Source: Rhizophagus irregularis (lineage: Eukaryota; Glomeromycota; Glomeromycetes; Glomerales; Glomeraceae). From it: a stretch of DNA of 64,000 nt. The DNA lies in the NCBI RefSeq assembly GCF_026210795.1, contig NC_089457.1, positions 2,728,001 to 2,792,000 of the forward strand, in the 5' to 3' direction. A program made the position numbers and the translations under genes. The notes beneath the pieces are model-generated. The model saw nothing but the letters and a program-made list of their open reading frames with translations. It ran no database searches and was not told the DNA's origin. This document shows positions 1 to 11,600 of this stretch, one piece after another (within the stretch, counting starts at the first letter, position 1; every line of letters begins with the position of its first letter).

Positions 1-340
1 GGTGATAGTAATGCTGGCCAAACCACTTAAGGCGTTATAATATTGGGCAATATTTGGCAGGCCGGCATCATCTGACGCAATTGACATCTGACGCATAACA
101 TAGATACGTTTAGACAATGTTGAATAATAATCAGTCAGGAAAATGAAATACAATCATACTACTATAGTTAAAATTCGTTATCTATATATATTTTTATCAA
201 GTTACAATAAAATTTAATAAATTTAATAAATAAATATTTAACAGTTAATATAATATTATAACTCAAAAACAATGTCCATTTCCATCCCTATTATGTGCAA
301 TTGAAATAATGTATATATATATATAATTATATTGTTTTGA
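1..340. other. Intergenic, 3' flank of F-box gene
   Basis: No gene is visible. An 11-base word, catctgacgca, occurs twice (69-79 and 85-95). The rest is AT-rich, with a short TA run near 310-325 close to the end of the neighbouring reverse-strand gene. Confidence 0.4.
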
Positions 341-1924
341 TTATTCGTAATCACTTCCTCTATAAATGCTATTAAATTCCACCACCTTGATACCTTTTTC
401 TTCAATCATCTTCAATACATTTGATTTCTCATTTCTTAATGTCGCAATTCCCAAAAATTTTAAATTATTATTACTTCTTTCAATATAATTCAAAATTGGT
501 TCAAAATTATTAAATTTAATATCTTGTAAATTAATTGTTGTCAATTTACAATGAACATTATCTAAAAATTGTTTAGTATTATTATAAGAATGAGGACAAC
601 GAATTGATACTACTTTAACATTTGTAGGTAAATTTTTGGCTAAATTTTTAAAAATACCATCTAACCTACAATCAGATGAACTAGTAATATTTAAATTTTT
701 AATACTTAAATTACTTAATTTACTAAAATTTTGCAATACTTGTAATGTAACATTTGAACTAATTCTAATATCTAATGTTTCAAGATATGAACAATTTAAT
801 AACGCGTCAATAATTAGAATAGTAGGTTTATCAATCATTAATCTACGTAATGATCCACCCAAATATTTGATCATCATAATTTTAACTTCAGATTTTAATT
901 TTGGGGATTGAATTGATAACTCCAAAAGTTCAAAAGATGACGATCTTAATTCTTCACAATTTTCTAATGTTATCTTTTTACAATTACGAAATTTTAAATA
1001 TTTTAAATTTGATAAACCTTTAAGATTCTCAAAAGAGACTCCCTTGAAATTAATATAAACAAAATCTAATGAGACCAAAGAATCTTTTTTTGAATCTAAA
1101 GATAAGAATATATCATATAATAATTTATTTTGAGGAATTGCTGTTCGAAAGGTATGTGTACGAGATTCATCATTTGATATTTTAAATCTCTTAAGATTAC
1201 GTTGATTTTTAATAATTGAACAAATTTCTTTAATTGGTGGAGAAACTGAATTATATTTATCTATATTAATTTGTAAATATTCAAGATTTAAACAAATATT
1301 TGAAAATTTTCTTAAAAATTCCAAGAAAATCTTATTATTTAATTCACCTCCACAAAAATCAAATTGAATCGATTTTAAATTTGATAAATTTTTAATATGA
1401 TTCTCAATAAATTGTTTACTAAAAATATTTCTAATTAATGAAGTTGAAGAAGTATTCATTTGTTTAATATTCTCACATTGTCTTAATAGCATGTAATGAA
1501 ATAATGAAACAATATTATCTTTAGTTTCATCATTTAATTCTATTTTTTTAATATCAAGTTTATCAAGCCTATCGAGCCAATTTAAAATTGCTTCTCTTAT
1601 ATCTTTTTGATTAAATACCTTTATATATTCCGGATAATTATAAAATGTTTTACGTACATTTCTAATTGTAATTCTATCGCGGGAAAGTTTTTGTAACCGA
1701 TCTATTTCTCTTTGATTTAAGAAATTTTTTAATGTTGAAATTATTCTAAAATGATTTTTTTTATGTTTTGGATTTTCAAAAGGATTTGCATAAAGTAATC
1801 GAATTATCATTTCACCCCAGGATCGAGTTACAAATAAACAAGTAAATAATGTTGAACGATCATTGTAAAGATGTTTATTAAAAAGTATATAGAAACAATC
1901 GTATGTTAATTTTTGCAAACTCAT
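341..1924 (-). CDS. F-box-like protein with leucine-rich-repeat-like C-terminus
   Basis: Single-exon gene for 527 residues. The first 45 or so residues look like a divergent F-box: a short helix, a run of Leu/Phe/Cys and the core FVTRSWGEMIIRLLYANPF, where the last part resembles the W-x-x-x-x-x-x-LW/Y...P-F ending common in this fungal family. The remainder is rich in spaced leucines and isoleucines (for example LKYLKFRNCKKI and LETLDIRIS), consistent with irregular leucine-rich repeats. F-box proteins usually bind Skp1 in SCF ubiquitin ligases, with the C-terminal part recruiting substrates. The substrate here is unknown. The start is the first ATG of the frame, followed by the F-box at once. 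Large F-box families are typical of arbuscular mycorrhizal fungi. The fold assignment comes from pattern only. Confidence 0.75.
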   Translation of the reverse strand: MSLQKLTYDCFYILFNKHLYNDRSTLFTCLFVTRSWGEMIIRLLYANPFENPKHKKNHFRIISTLKNFLNQREIDRLQKLSRDRITIRNVRKTFYNYPEYIKVFNQKDIREAILNWLDRLDKLDIKKIELNDETKDNIVSLFHYMLLRQCENIKQMNTSSTSLIRNIFSKQFIENHIKNLSNLKSIQFDFCGGELNNKIFLEFLRKFSNICLNLEYLQINIDKYNSVSPPIKEICSIIKNQRNLKRFKISNDESRTHTFRTAIPQNKLLYDIFLSLDSKKDSLVSLDFVYINFKGVSFENLKGLSNLKYLKFRNCKKITLENCEELRSSSFELLELSIQSPKLKSEVKIMMIKYLGGSLRRLMIDKPTILIIDALLNCSYLETLDIRISSNVTLQVLQNFSKLSNLSIKNLNITSSSDCRLDGIFKNLAKNLPTNVKVVSIRCPHSYNNTKQFLDNVHCKLTTINLQDIKFNNFEPILNYIERSNNNLKFLGIATLRNEKSNVLKMIEEKGIKVVEFNSIYRGSDYE

Positions 1925-2412
1925 TTTTTTTTTAAAGAATGAATTTTAAGGTTAAGATTTCAATGAAAAAAAAAAGAAATGGTAACGGTCAGCATTTATA
2001 AATATACGGTTTCTTCATGACATGGTTATACAATATTCATGTAACTTATGTGTTCCATTATTCTTTTTTTTTTTACAAATTCTTAATAGAATTTTTTATT
2101 ACACTTTTATACACTACTTTTAGTAATTGGCATTCTTTTTTTAGTCCTTATCTTTGTAAATCTGAAAAGTTTACACAAAAATTATTTGACTTTGTTAAAA
2201 TTTCCAAATTAGACCTTTTTTTTAAAATATCATTAAGATTTTGTAGATTGATACCACACTTACACACTAGTGTAACGATATGTCTTTCAACATTGTCTTT
2301 TTTTATCGAATGAATAAGTCAGAAAACAGGATACATTTAGAAAAACAACAAAAAGCCACATTGTGTTATTGTCTTATTAAGATGGGATGAATGATGAGTG
2401 ATTAATAATTGG
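1925..2412. other. Intergenic, 5' flank of F-box gene
   Basis: AT-rich sequence with poly-T runs. A 98-codon open frame on the + strand (2017-2313) is low-complexity Phe/Leu/Ser and has no recognisable domain, so I do not call it a gene. Confidence 0.35.
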
Positions 2413-3112
2413 TCGAACGAGTTTCACGAAAGATTAATCGAAACGCGACAGGGGTTATGTTATTTTCTAGAAAGTAAGTTTGGAATTCGAAATTGTGGCT
2501 GAAATTTATTAATATTCTATTTTTAGAAGATTTAATCTTTAAAAAAATTCTTTCCTTGGTAAAAAAAAAACAATAATGCAATTAATTTATGGTGCATATT
2601 AAAACTAACATACGATCAGTGCATATTATTACTATTCTACGGTGCATACGAACAACTAACGTTCGATCAAGGTATATTGGTCGAACCGAGTTTCACGAAA
2701 GATTAATCGAAACACGACAGGGGTTATATTATTTTCTAGAAAGCAGGCTTGGAATTCGAATTGTGGCTAAATTTATTAATATTCGAAAATAAAATCTCTA
2801 TTTTTAGATTTAATCTTTAAAAAATTTCTTTCCTTGAGAAAGACGTGAAAAAAAACAATAATGCATGGTGCATATTAAAACTAACATACGATCAGTGTAT
2901 ATTATCACTATTCTACGGTGCTTGGCATTCGAATTGTGGCTAAAATTTATTACTTAATATTCGTAATAGAATCTCTATTTTTAGAAGATTCAATCTTTAG
3001 AGAATTTCTTCCTTAAGAAAGACGAAAAAAAAAATAATAATGTATTAATTTCCGGTGCATAACAACTTAACATACGATCAGTGTATATTACTATTCTACG
3101 AGGTATATTATT
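2413..3112. repeat. Degenerate tandem duplication, about 260-bp unit, two to three copies
   Basis: A block starting near 2413 with cgagtttcacgaaagatta and continuing through cgacaggggttat recurs near 2686 with few differences. The shared tail, including ttggaattcgaa, ttgtggctaaa and tctatttttaga, recurs a third time from about 2922. Between copies sits the word aacatacgatcagtg (near 2607, 2881 and 3071) followed by tattctacg. Spacing is about 265-270 bp between the first two copies and shorter for the third, which has lost its first half. No coding potential is convincing. It may be a decayed satellite or repeated fragments of a non-autonomous element. Confidence 0.7.
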
Positions 3113-3845
3113 TAATTCTAAATAGCAAAATTCGCTCACTTTAAATAATTGCTAAACTTTTATTCAACTCTCGAGAAATTTTATAAAACATTAAGCCTTC
3201 TAAATAAATCCAAATTGAGCTTTGCCGCTTCAACAAGAATTTTAAAAGAAATAGCGTAACATAATATTTTTATGAAATTCGGTGAGTAATTATTTCGTTG
3301 GGTTACTTTTTTTATTACATTAAATAAACGTTATAAGTAACATTTACATTTTCTTTCAATTTTCTTAAAAGAACTTAATAATTTGATATATAGGAGGGGA
3401 GAAGTGAAGAGGGAACAGTAATATCAATAGAAACAGGTTTAGGAGCTTTACCTTATTACAATTACGGTTCCATTTTATGATTCTTATCCTCACTCTATAA
3501 TGCCAGTGTGTAATTCAATTACGCGATTTATTAATTACTAACTAGTTTCATTTTTTATACCTATAAGTGATAATAGTAACGTTAAAAATGAATTTAATAA
3601 AGTTAGTTTTAACACAATCACGAAAAAAAAACCCCCCGCTTACCTTAATGTTACTTTTAATGATACTAATAACCCAAGGCCCCAAGCTAATAATATCACT
3701 TTCATTAAAATAATTTAATAAGAATTAGCAAGAATAAGGTAATTTTGTCACTTTTCCATTTGTAAAAAAAAAATTGTAAGCTTTTAAAAGGTTTAATACA
3801 TAATAAATAAGAGTTTCGAACTTTGGAAAAAATTTTTACAAGGAC
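3113..3845. other. Intergenic AT-rich spacer
   Basis: No gene, RNA or repeat with a clear boundary is visible. Short homopolymer runs of A and C occur near 3624-3640. Confidence 0.3.
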
Positions 3846-6130
3846 TCAAAGAGTGATGCCTTGCACCACTAGATCTCTTCCTTTATCAGTTGTTTGCTTT
3901 GAATAATCATATTTGTCAAGGAACATTGACTTTGCTGAGTCATAATTCAAAGGCCTGAGCTCCAACATTTCTTGAGTATGCTCTGTGGGTAAAAAATGAA
4001 CGTCTATAGCAGAAGTTCCCGTACAGATTGGGATGATAAAATATTTTCCATTATACTCATTTTTTATAAAATTACAACGCATGACACTACCAATCTCCCT
4101 TAACATTGCTTTAAAGAAATCGCGAGAATCTATCCATGATAGTTTTTGGTATTGCTGAACATCATTAATATAAAGTTGATATTCATCAAGATGGATGATG
4201 ATAGCCTCAGCTGAACACTGTTGACGTTGAAGTACCTCACAATCACGTCAGAAAGTCGGAAGAGTTTTTTATTGTTTGTTATTAATAAGTCATGTAGATA
4301 AGAATACTCAGGCATAGTGTTGGTCTCCGTAAATAGTTGTAAGTCTAAATATAATGGTTGTAAATCAGAATTATCATCTTTTAAGTAACCACAATAGTGT
4401 AGTATTTACAGCCAATTTAAAGCTTACGTTTATAATATTACAACCGCTAAGGGTTGTAATTCGCGTTAATTCTCTATGGACATTACTCCTATAAGGTTCG
4501 GTGCGTGTAATTGGCGTTAATTTCTCTATGGACATTACTCCTATAAGATTCGGTGCGTATAATTCGCGTTAATTCTCTATGGACATTACTCCTATGAGGT
4601 TCGTCAATATATAATAATCGTTACTTACGGCAACCAACCTTACTCAGGCACCCAATCCCGAAGCCACTGCCACACGCGCTCCTATTCGCACACTTGGACT
4701 TTCCTTGTCATCAAAACCTCTAATATATTTGCTTCCATTATCTTAGTCAATAAAGACGTAACAGGGATCTTTTAGAGCCTCCACAAACTCAGTATCAGTG
4801 TCGCTACTTGTTAACTGAGAGGACAGATACTTTGATTCCCAGCCCATCCGTGTCTTTCCTATTCCTATCCTAATTCTTTAATTGCTTGAGTATGTCTTGA
4901 ATTATTATAGTTAATATTATATTGGATTTGATTTTGATGCATATTTGTTTCCTCTGAAGATTCCCATACATCATTTAAGCGTTCTACTAAATAATGTAAA
5001 ATTCCCTCCAGGAATTAAAATAAATCTATGATCTTTGTGGTCAGGACTGTCATGACCCTGGTAGTTACAGCGAGCGACTTTCAACATCGATTTTTTAGCC
5101 TGATTACGATCGTAAAACTTGTGAGAAGGAACCTTTACAGCAGGAGGTTGCAATATTGACGAAGCAAGGAGAGAAGTCAAGGTTTTCGCTAAAAAATGGA
5201 AAATGAATTTTAAATAAGAACACGATTACTAGTCAACATCACAACAGAATATATTACGTACGTCTTTTTTCTGGTTCCGCTTTCTTCATCTAAGTCCGAG
5301 TCTTCATGTCTTCATTTCCCTAATCGAAAAAAAAAAAAATGAGATAACGCGAATTTCTTGTTCGAGAGGTAAACCATTGGGAGACACTTACAAGTGGTGG
5401 CGGGCTTTGGCGGTTACACGACAATGTGGACACGCCCCTCCGGAGCGACAAATTTTGGAAATACACGATCAACAGGCGCAGTTGATTTCAACCTTTCTCC
5501 GATATCTCCTAATTTTTGTTCAACGCTAGTTTCGTCTTTGTCATTAGCTATTTCCACAATAATTTTCCAATTGCATCTTCGGCAAGCTCTTCAACTTTCC
5601 AATCCTGTACGCTTCGTCAACGGCAAATTTGACGCTTCCAATAACAAACACTTTGCTATAGAATTTTTTCTCCAATATTTCCATTCTGCTTTTTATAACC
5701 AGTTTTCAGAACTAGTCTGACAATATTTCAATTTTTTTTTTAAAAAAAACAACGGACTTTATATTTTTGAAAATTGATAATTTTAAAAATTTTTATGATT
5801 AATATTAAAATTGTCTGTACAAGTAAACTGCAAACGGGACTAGCGACTTCACCTCGCAAATGTTATTGTAAATAGTGGGGATCTCCTTACATAGCCCTTC
5901 ATAATCCGATCTGCTAGATGCTTATCACTGTTGGCAATTTTTTGCTTGAATGTCTCCACAAATTCATTCCTTTCTCTCCAACTCTTCATCAAAATTTAAG
6001 TAAAAGATGTCATCTCCACAAAATGCATCATAATTCATAACCATAAGTATCATTTGCTTGAGATGCCCAAAGGTGAGTCTTTCTTTAGGGATCATTTCGG
6101 CATCAGATACGGTATTCTTGGAAAATGTTA
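3846..6130 (-). pseudogene. Crinkler-type (CRN) effector gene fossil
   Basis: Reverse-strand pieces look like one decayed gene. The upstream part (about 5400-5700) ends in a segment resembling the close of the Crinkler N-terminal header, with a VHIVV-like stretch before a proline-rich hinge. The downstream part (3846-4200) contains an acidic Walker-B-like motif (IIIHLDEYQ) and then FIIPICTGTSAID, a pattern I associate with the P-loop NTPase module of fungal Crinklers. A middle piece at 4971-5180 (SHKFYDRNQAKKS) has no family I can name. The locus is clearly broken, with several breaks, and a tandem repeat lies inside its span. Decay looks advanced but not ancient, since protein motifs remain readable. 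The family call is from memory of motifs and could be wrong; another NTPase gene is the main alternative. Confidence 0.4.
4455..4603. repeat. 52-bp tandem repeat, three copies
   Basis: Three head-to-tail units of about 51-52 bp, each carrying cgcgttaattctctatgga (or ggcgttaatttctctatgg) followed by cattactcctata and a ggttcg/gattcg ending. Copies differ by a few substitutions and one single-base insertion. The repeat lies within the span of the decayed Crinkler-like gene. Confidence 0.85.
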
Positions 6131-6363
6131 ATCGGAAAAGGTTCAGGAAGGGGATAAGTTAGAACGACACAATATAACGACATTTCGACGATATGCATGC
6201 AAATACGAAAATCGAGAGTTAAAAAACAAGGATCAAAAAAGTAAATTTTCAGTGTAACACAAGTAAAAGAACTTATGGGTACAACGTTAGACCTAGCAGG
6301 TAGGGAATTTTCCTCTTGTACCCGGAATGGCGAAAGTCGCGATAGCGAAGAATAGCTTGACAT

Positions 6364-6837
6364 TTTGATTTATCAATCAAAATCAGCATGTCACAATGTC
6401 ACATGAGAGTGCCGATCAGTTGTCGGCGATCCGGACAAAATAATTTCGGTAGTGACTCAGAGCTTGCAAAGCTAATATCTCAGAACTTTCGAGGACCTTA
6501 TTAGGCAGGGAACATAAACTTTTGGTGAGTTTTAATATTGCTAATTTATTTCTGACTCCACGTATTCTATGCATAATTGACGACCATTTTATTCTATTCA
6601 GAATATTGACGTTGGGGTAAATGAAAACGGATTAGAGTTAATGTTGTGATATTATGTTAGTATAGATAGTAGGATTAGTATAAAAACATTTCATTTTGTA
6701 AAACGAAATTACAGCATGTACCTTTTTGCGTGTATTAATAAAACATTTTTTTCTCGGCAAAAGTGATCTGCATCCAAATTGGAACGGACACAATGACTTT
6801 TTTATTTTGAATACTTGTATAAAAAGTGTTATCAAAA
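6364..6837. other. Spacer with possible repeat-element terminus
   Basis: The stretch 6410-6600 is less AT-rich than its surroundings and contains cgatccggacaaaataa, ctaatatctcagaactttcg and cataaacttttggtg, words of a type I associate with dispersed repeats of Rhizophagus genomes. The segment tccaaattggaacggacac near 6774 has a near-copy (ccaaattggaacagacac) at about 7924, inside the adjacent broken gene. No boundary can be fixed by eye. Confidence 0.3.
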
Positions 6838-8194
6838 ATGGAATCCGAGATTGACTAACTTAGGCAAGAAAATGCTAGACTTGTGGCCAAGAATTACGAA
6901 CTTGAGGCAGAGATCGCGAAGCTGAGGCAGATTATTGAGGAGAATGCCAGACGTGAGTAGAAGAACTAGAGCAAAAAAATAAAGAGCTTGAGGCTACCTA
7001 CAGAACGATAAGGAAACGATTGCAGAGGTGTTACCAGAGATAGTGGTGTTAGATGTTGATCTATCTAATGCCGTAGTAGACCAGCGAAATAATATTGACA
7101 TCAAGGCATCAAAGGAAAAGGAGATGGATGCTTTCTTGGTTGAAGTAAATAAGAAAGCATTAGTGATAAAATTAAAGAGAAGAGGCGGAAAAAGTAGATT
7201 CAGCAAGACGACTGTCAAAGACTCATTTCAGACTTGACTCACTGTGAGGAGGACCTCTCCATGACTAGCACTGAACCTGTAACCCTCCCAGAACAAACAT
7301 CTGTTGGGATATCGCCTGTGAAATCATCTATGGCGGACAAACAGGTTCCAGCTTCTGAATCATATGAGGACGCAGATACGGAGTGTCAAAAAATTCTTTA
7401 TAATCAAAAAGTGGATCAAAGATTTGAGACGGGAGCATCCTCTTGCACTAAAGGTAGTGATGGTAAGGTTAATAAGGCGGTTAATATTCAGATTCCTGAA
7501 CTCTCTTTAGAAGCAATTCTGACAGGATCTAGTGAAGTTACGGCACAAATTATAGTTGATCTACTTAGAGTAACAATGAAGCTTAGATTTTATGCTGGTA
7601 TTGTTACTATAAAGCATATGAAGAACGAGTCAGGGATGTTAAGTCTAAGAATGGTGTTGATGACAAATCAGCAAGAACATTGGTGTACAGCGAAATCAAA
7701 CCCCTTCTTCCTGACATTACTGATGTAAACTTGCATAAAATAACTTTCAGAGCTAAAAAAAATCTATATATTGTTTGATGGGATAGAAATAAATAGAATC
7801 CAAATAATTAGCTCTAGCGCAAGTGTCATCTCGAATTTGTCTGACAATCAGATCCAGGACATTATAAATGATTTTTCCCAAAAGCTACTAATACGGATGA
7901 TGTAGGTTATGAAGACTTCGTTCCAAATTGGAACAGACACGTGACTTTGAAAACCAATAAGACTGAGGTGCAAGTGAATCCCTTGGAAGTAACAAGTACA
8001 TCCCAATCTAAGCCAACTCATGACCGATCCTATTTTCGCAAGTGAAAATTTGATTATTATGGAATTACCAATGAGAAATTATGCCCATTATGCAATTTAG
8101 ATCATGATGATGAAGAAAGCATAGAAGGTAGATATAAAGCCGTATCTTATTTTATTAAATGTAAACAGCATGAAATTGAGATAGTTGCATAGTC
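6838..8194 (+). pseudogene. Broken copy of a coiled-coil multicopy gene family
   Basis: The start reads MESEID and is stopped after six codons, then continues as a heptad-rich coiled coil (LRQENARLVAKNYELEAEI, then a run of Glu/Leu). The middle has a basic segment with KEKEMDAFLVEVNKKA and a Ser/Thr/Pro-rich linker (7240-7500). Around 7740-7870 a helical segment (RAKK, then ISNLSDNQIQDIINDFSQK) is readable, and the 3' end reads YGITNEKLCPLCNLDHDDEE, followed by IEGRYKAVSYFIKC: a conserved CPLCNLDH cysteine motif. This architecture matches a large family of uncharacterised Rhizophagus proteins as I remember it. Several stops and frame changes show the copy is dead. No function is known to me. 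The piece from 7234 to 7728 is the longest surviving open frame (164 codons). Confidence 0.6.
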
Positions 8195-8607
8195 TCATTA
8201 CCGTTGGCCACTGCATACAGTATCCTCCAAAAATAGTCATCTTACTTTTACCTTTAAAGTATTATTGTGGATATACTATTTTCTAAATCAATTAATTAAT
8301 TACTAACCATAAACTTTTTGTAAAATTCTTTACTTCTATATTAAGAAAAAATATATTACAAACATTCAAAAACAATGAATGAGTTGTCAAAAAAAAAAAT
8401 ATAAATGGGATCTATATATACTAGCAAAAATATAAACAAAAACTTTTAAAAAAACAAATATATACAGTACAAATATCTCAAATCTCACAAAGTCCATTAA
8501 ATATTATACTTTTGAAGGAAATAATCGTCTTACAATGCCGGAACCTTCAGTTCTATATGATTAAATAAAATTAACATCTTATGTAAATAATAATCACAAA
8601 ATTAAAT
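8195..8607. other. Intergenic spacer, 3' flank of TBC1D31-like gene
   Basis: Nothing gene-like. It is very AT-rich with A-runs and would contain the polyadenylation region of the reverse-strand gene that ends at 8608. Confidence 0.4.
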
Positions 8608-11600
8608 TTATTCTCTAGCATACCTTTTCTTTATAATTTCTTTTTCTTGTTCCAATATCCAATCTCTTATATCATCTTGTTGATTTCTATGATAAGTTAA
8701 ACTAGCATTATAATCTAATTTATATTCCTTACCATATTTTGATAAAGGTTTATATCTACCAATATCAAATTTTGGTGATATAGACAATGGCGTCTCTTTT
8801 TCTAATTTATGAGATATTTCAAGAACCTTAGAAATATTTACAATATTTGCTCGGGTAAAAAATTCCTAGATAAACAAAATACATTAAACATATAGTAAAA
8901 TATTAATAAATTATTACAATTATCTAAACAAAATAATATTATGACTTACCGAAACTTGTCTCTTACTAGTCATACCCAATAAAACATCCCTCGCTATCAA
9001 TATATAAGCGATTAGAAAAAAATACATAAATGATGGTTCATCATTTGATAATAAATGATCCCATAATTCTAACCAATCTTCTCTCGTTAGTATTCTTGCA
9101 AAGCTGCATTTAATCATTGTCCACGCATAGTCCTAGCATCAAAGTAATCTAACTTTAATAACAAATTAAAGTAACCAAACATATGCATGCAAAAATATTA
9201 CCTGAATTTTTATATTATAAGACAATAAATGAGTATATAGTTCATTGTCCCAATATTCCAATAATACACTTATAACGTTCATAATTTTGGTTGAAGGATT
9301 TGGAAATTCGTCCCAATAATGTTGATACCAATTAACTGCATACAACGATAGCAATGCAAACGGTAAATAATTTTCCCAAGTTAAATAATCTCGAAGTTTT
9401 AACATAACTTACATAGTATACTTAGAATTATTTCAAACGACAAAGTTTCGTTTGTATCAAATAACAATTCTACGAATGGATATATCATATGGAATATCCA
9501 TTCAATTGTTATTCGTCGATCATATCCTAATCTAATCAACGATGATAAAAACCTGCCACGAATTGAATCAAGTCAAAATTCCGTAAATAAAATTGTTAGG
9601 AAATTCGTCTAAAAATACTTAACATGGATAAACTTGGAAAGACTCTTAACTGTTCCAATAAATCTATAATCTTTCGTTGTTTAGAATCACTCGACTTAAG
9701 ATTTTTTGACAATAAAGCCTTAATAGCGGGATCTACACCTTTGCTAGTTATTTCTTTGAAAGCTTGTTGATTTTGAGGAATACCTAGTAATATACGCCAT
9801 ATGCGTGTTCTATTATTATTTTATTTTTTTTAAAAAAATTAATTTATATTATTTATATAAAATAAAAAAAGAGGATAAAATACCGAGAGAGATATTTACC
9901 TATACTTATCAGGGTATCTTCCTAATTGATGTAATTTTTCAATCAATCTCTCTCTTCTCTCTTCCCTTGAAGCGGAGGATAATCCCTAAAAATAAAATTA
10001 TTTATCCAATACTTCAAATATGTCTAGATGGGGAAACATTAACAAACCTGCAAATTTATAGATTCCATAGAGGATATCGAAGACCTCCTTGAAATAGTGG
10101 ATATCGTTTCTAAAAAATAAAAAATAAAAATAAAAAAAATATTATTATTAATTGACATATACTGATAAGCCTCTTTAATTCTATCCACTTTACCTTGAGG
10201 AACTGGAATAGTCATTGGAATAGTCACTGGAGATACATTGGTTGGTTCAATTAGCTCTTTTCTCGCCTTTGGATCCTTTTTTACTGTAGGTTCCTGATCC
10301 AGAAACAATTCGGAGATTTCTTCCTCTTCAGAAGTGGCTCCGAGAGAAGGAAGATTAAAATTAGACGACGACGGTATTCGAAATTCGGTGTATTTTAATG
10401 GATGTATACTTTTCGAAATAGAAAAATCATAATATTGGTGTTGAAGCTTAAATAAAAAAAAGATATGTTTGTATAAAAGTAATCATATAAAGCAATAATA
10501 TAGATATTAATAATCGATATATGTACATACAGTATCAGATATTAAAACTTCCAAATCCCAAATCTTTAAGATTGCTTTTTCTTCGATTGAATTTGTCACG
10601 ATAAATTTCCCATCGGGAGAAATTTCAAAAAATTTAATCTGTTATAAAATATAATTCGTAAACATTTAGTAGATAGTTAATTACAATCACAACTCAATAA
10701 ACATAAGATTCTTACAGGATGTTGCACATTAAGATGATAAATTTGAGAATCACTCTGAAAAATGTCAATAATCAGAAGTCGCCCATCTGAAGAAGAAACT
10801 AAAAGATCCTATATAAAATATTATAAAATAAGAATATGTGACAAAATTTTGTGAACCAATGCAAAGTTACATTATACTTACTGCATCATCATGAATCGGT
10901 TCGAGTTTCGTAATTTCACCTTCAATTATAGATTTAAGACTTATATTTCGAATTAAATTTTTTGTATCAAAATCCCAAACAAGTATAGTTTTTCTATTTG
11001 AATGAAACATTATTAACTAAACATTCGCCAAAAACCATTAACCGATTCCAGCCTCTAACGATAAAAACAGTGTAACTTACTTGCCAGCAACTAAGATTAT
11101 TCTACCATCTTTCGACATTGTTGTTATTCTACATGCATGATCAAACGTATTACTAAAACTTAGTAACTGATCCGATATTCGTGTCGGGGTAAGTAACTTC
11201 CATAACAAATCAAAAGATCCGCTATCCCAAATACATATCGACTCATCAAAGAAACTTGAAATAATATATTCTCCTTGCGGAGAGAATGCAGCCTAAGCGA
11301 TATGAGAACATTGAATCATTATGAATTAAGCTCGTTTTTATAATTTATTTTTTCTAGAATATACATACACGTCTTAAAGTGGCACCTTCTTTGTTATGAT
11401 CCAATACTTTTTGCTTAGACCAGTATGCCATATCCCACAATATCGCTTCCGACTTTGTACTGGTAATAACCCAATGTTGTTTCGGATGCATTGATATCCA
11501 ATTAACTGGATTTCGATGACTTCTGGCTTCAGCAATAAGTTGACGAGTTTCTATTTTAAAGTAATTATTGACATTAGAAACAATTTAAGATATGAAAACT

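Noticed and set aside
2017-2313. 98-codon + strand frame
   Set aside because: Low-complexity Phe/Leu/Ser sequence in AT-rich DNA with no domain or signal that I trust.
5394-5720. 108-codon + strand frame
   Set aside because: It lies antisense to the readable Crinkler-like remnant and has no features of its own.
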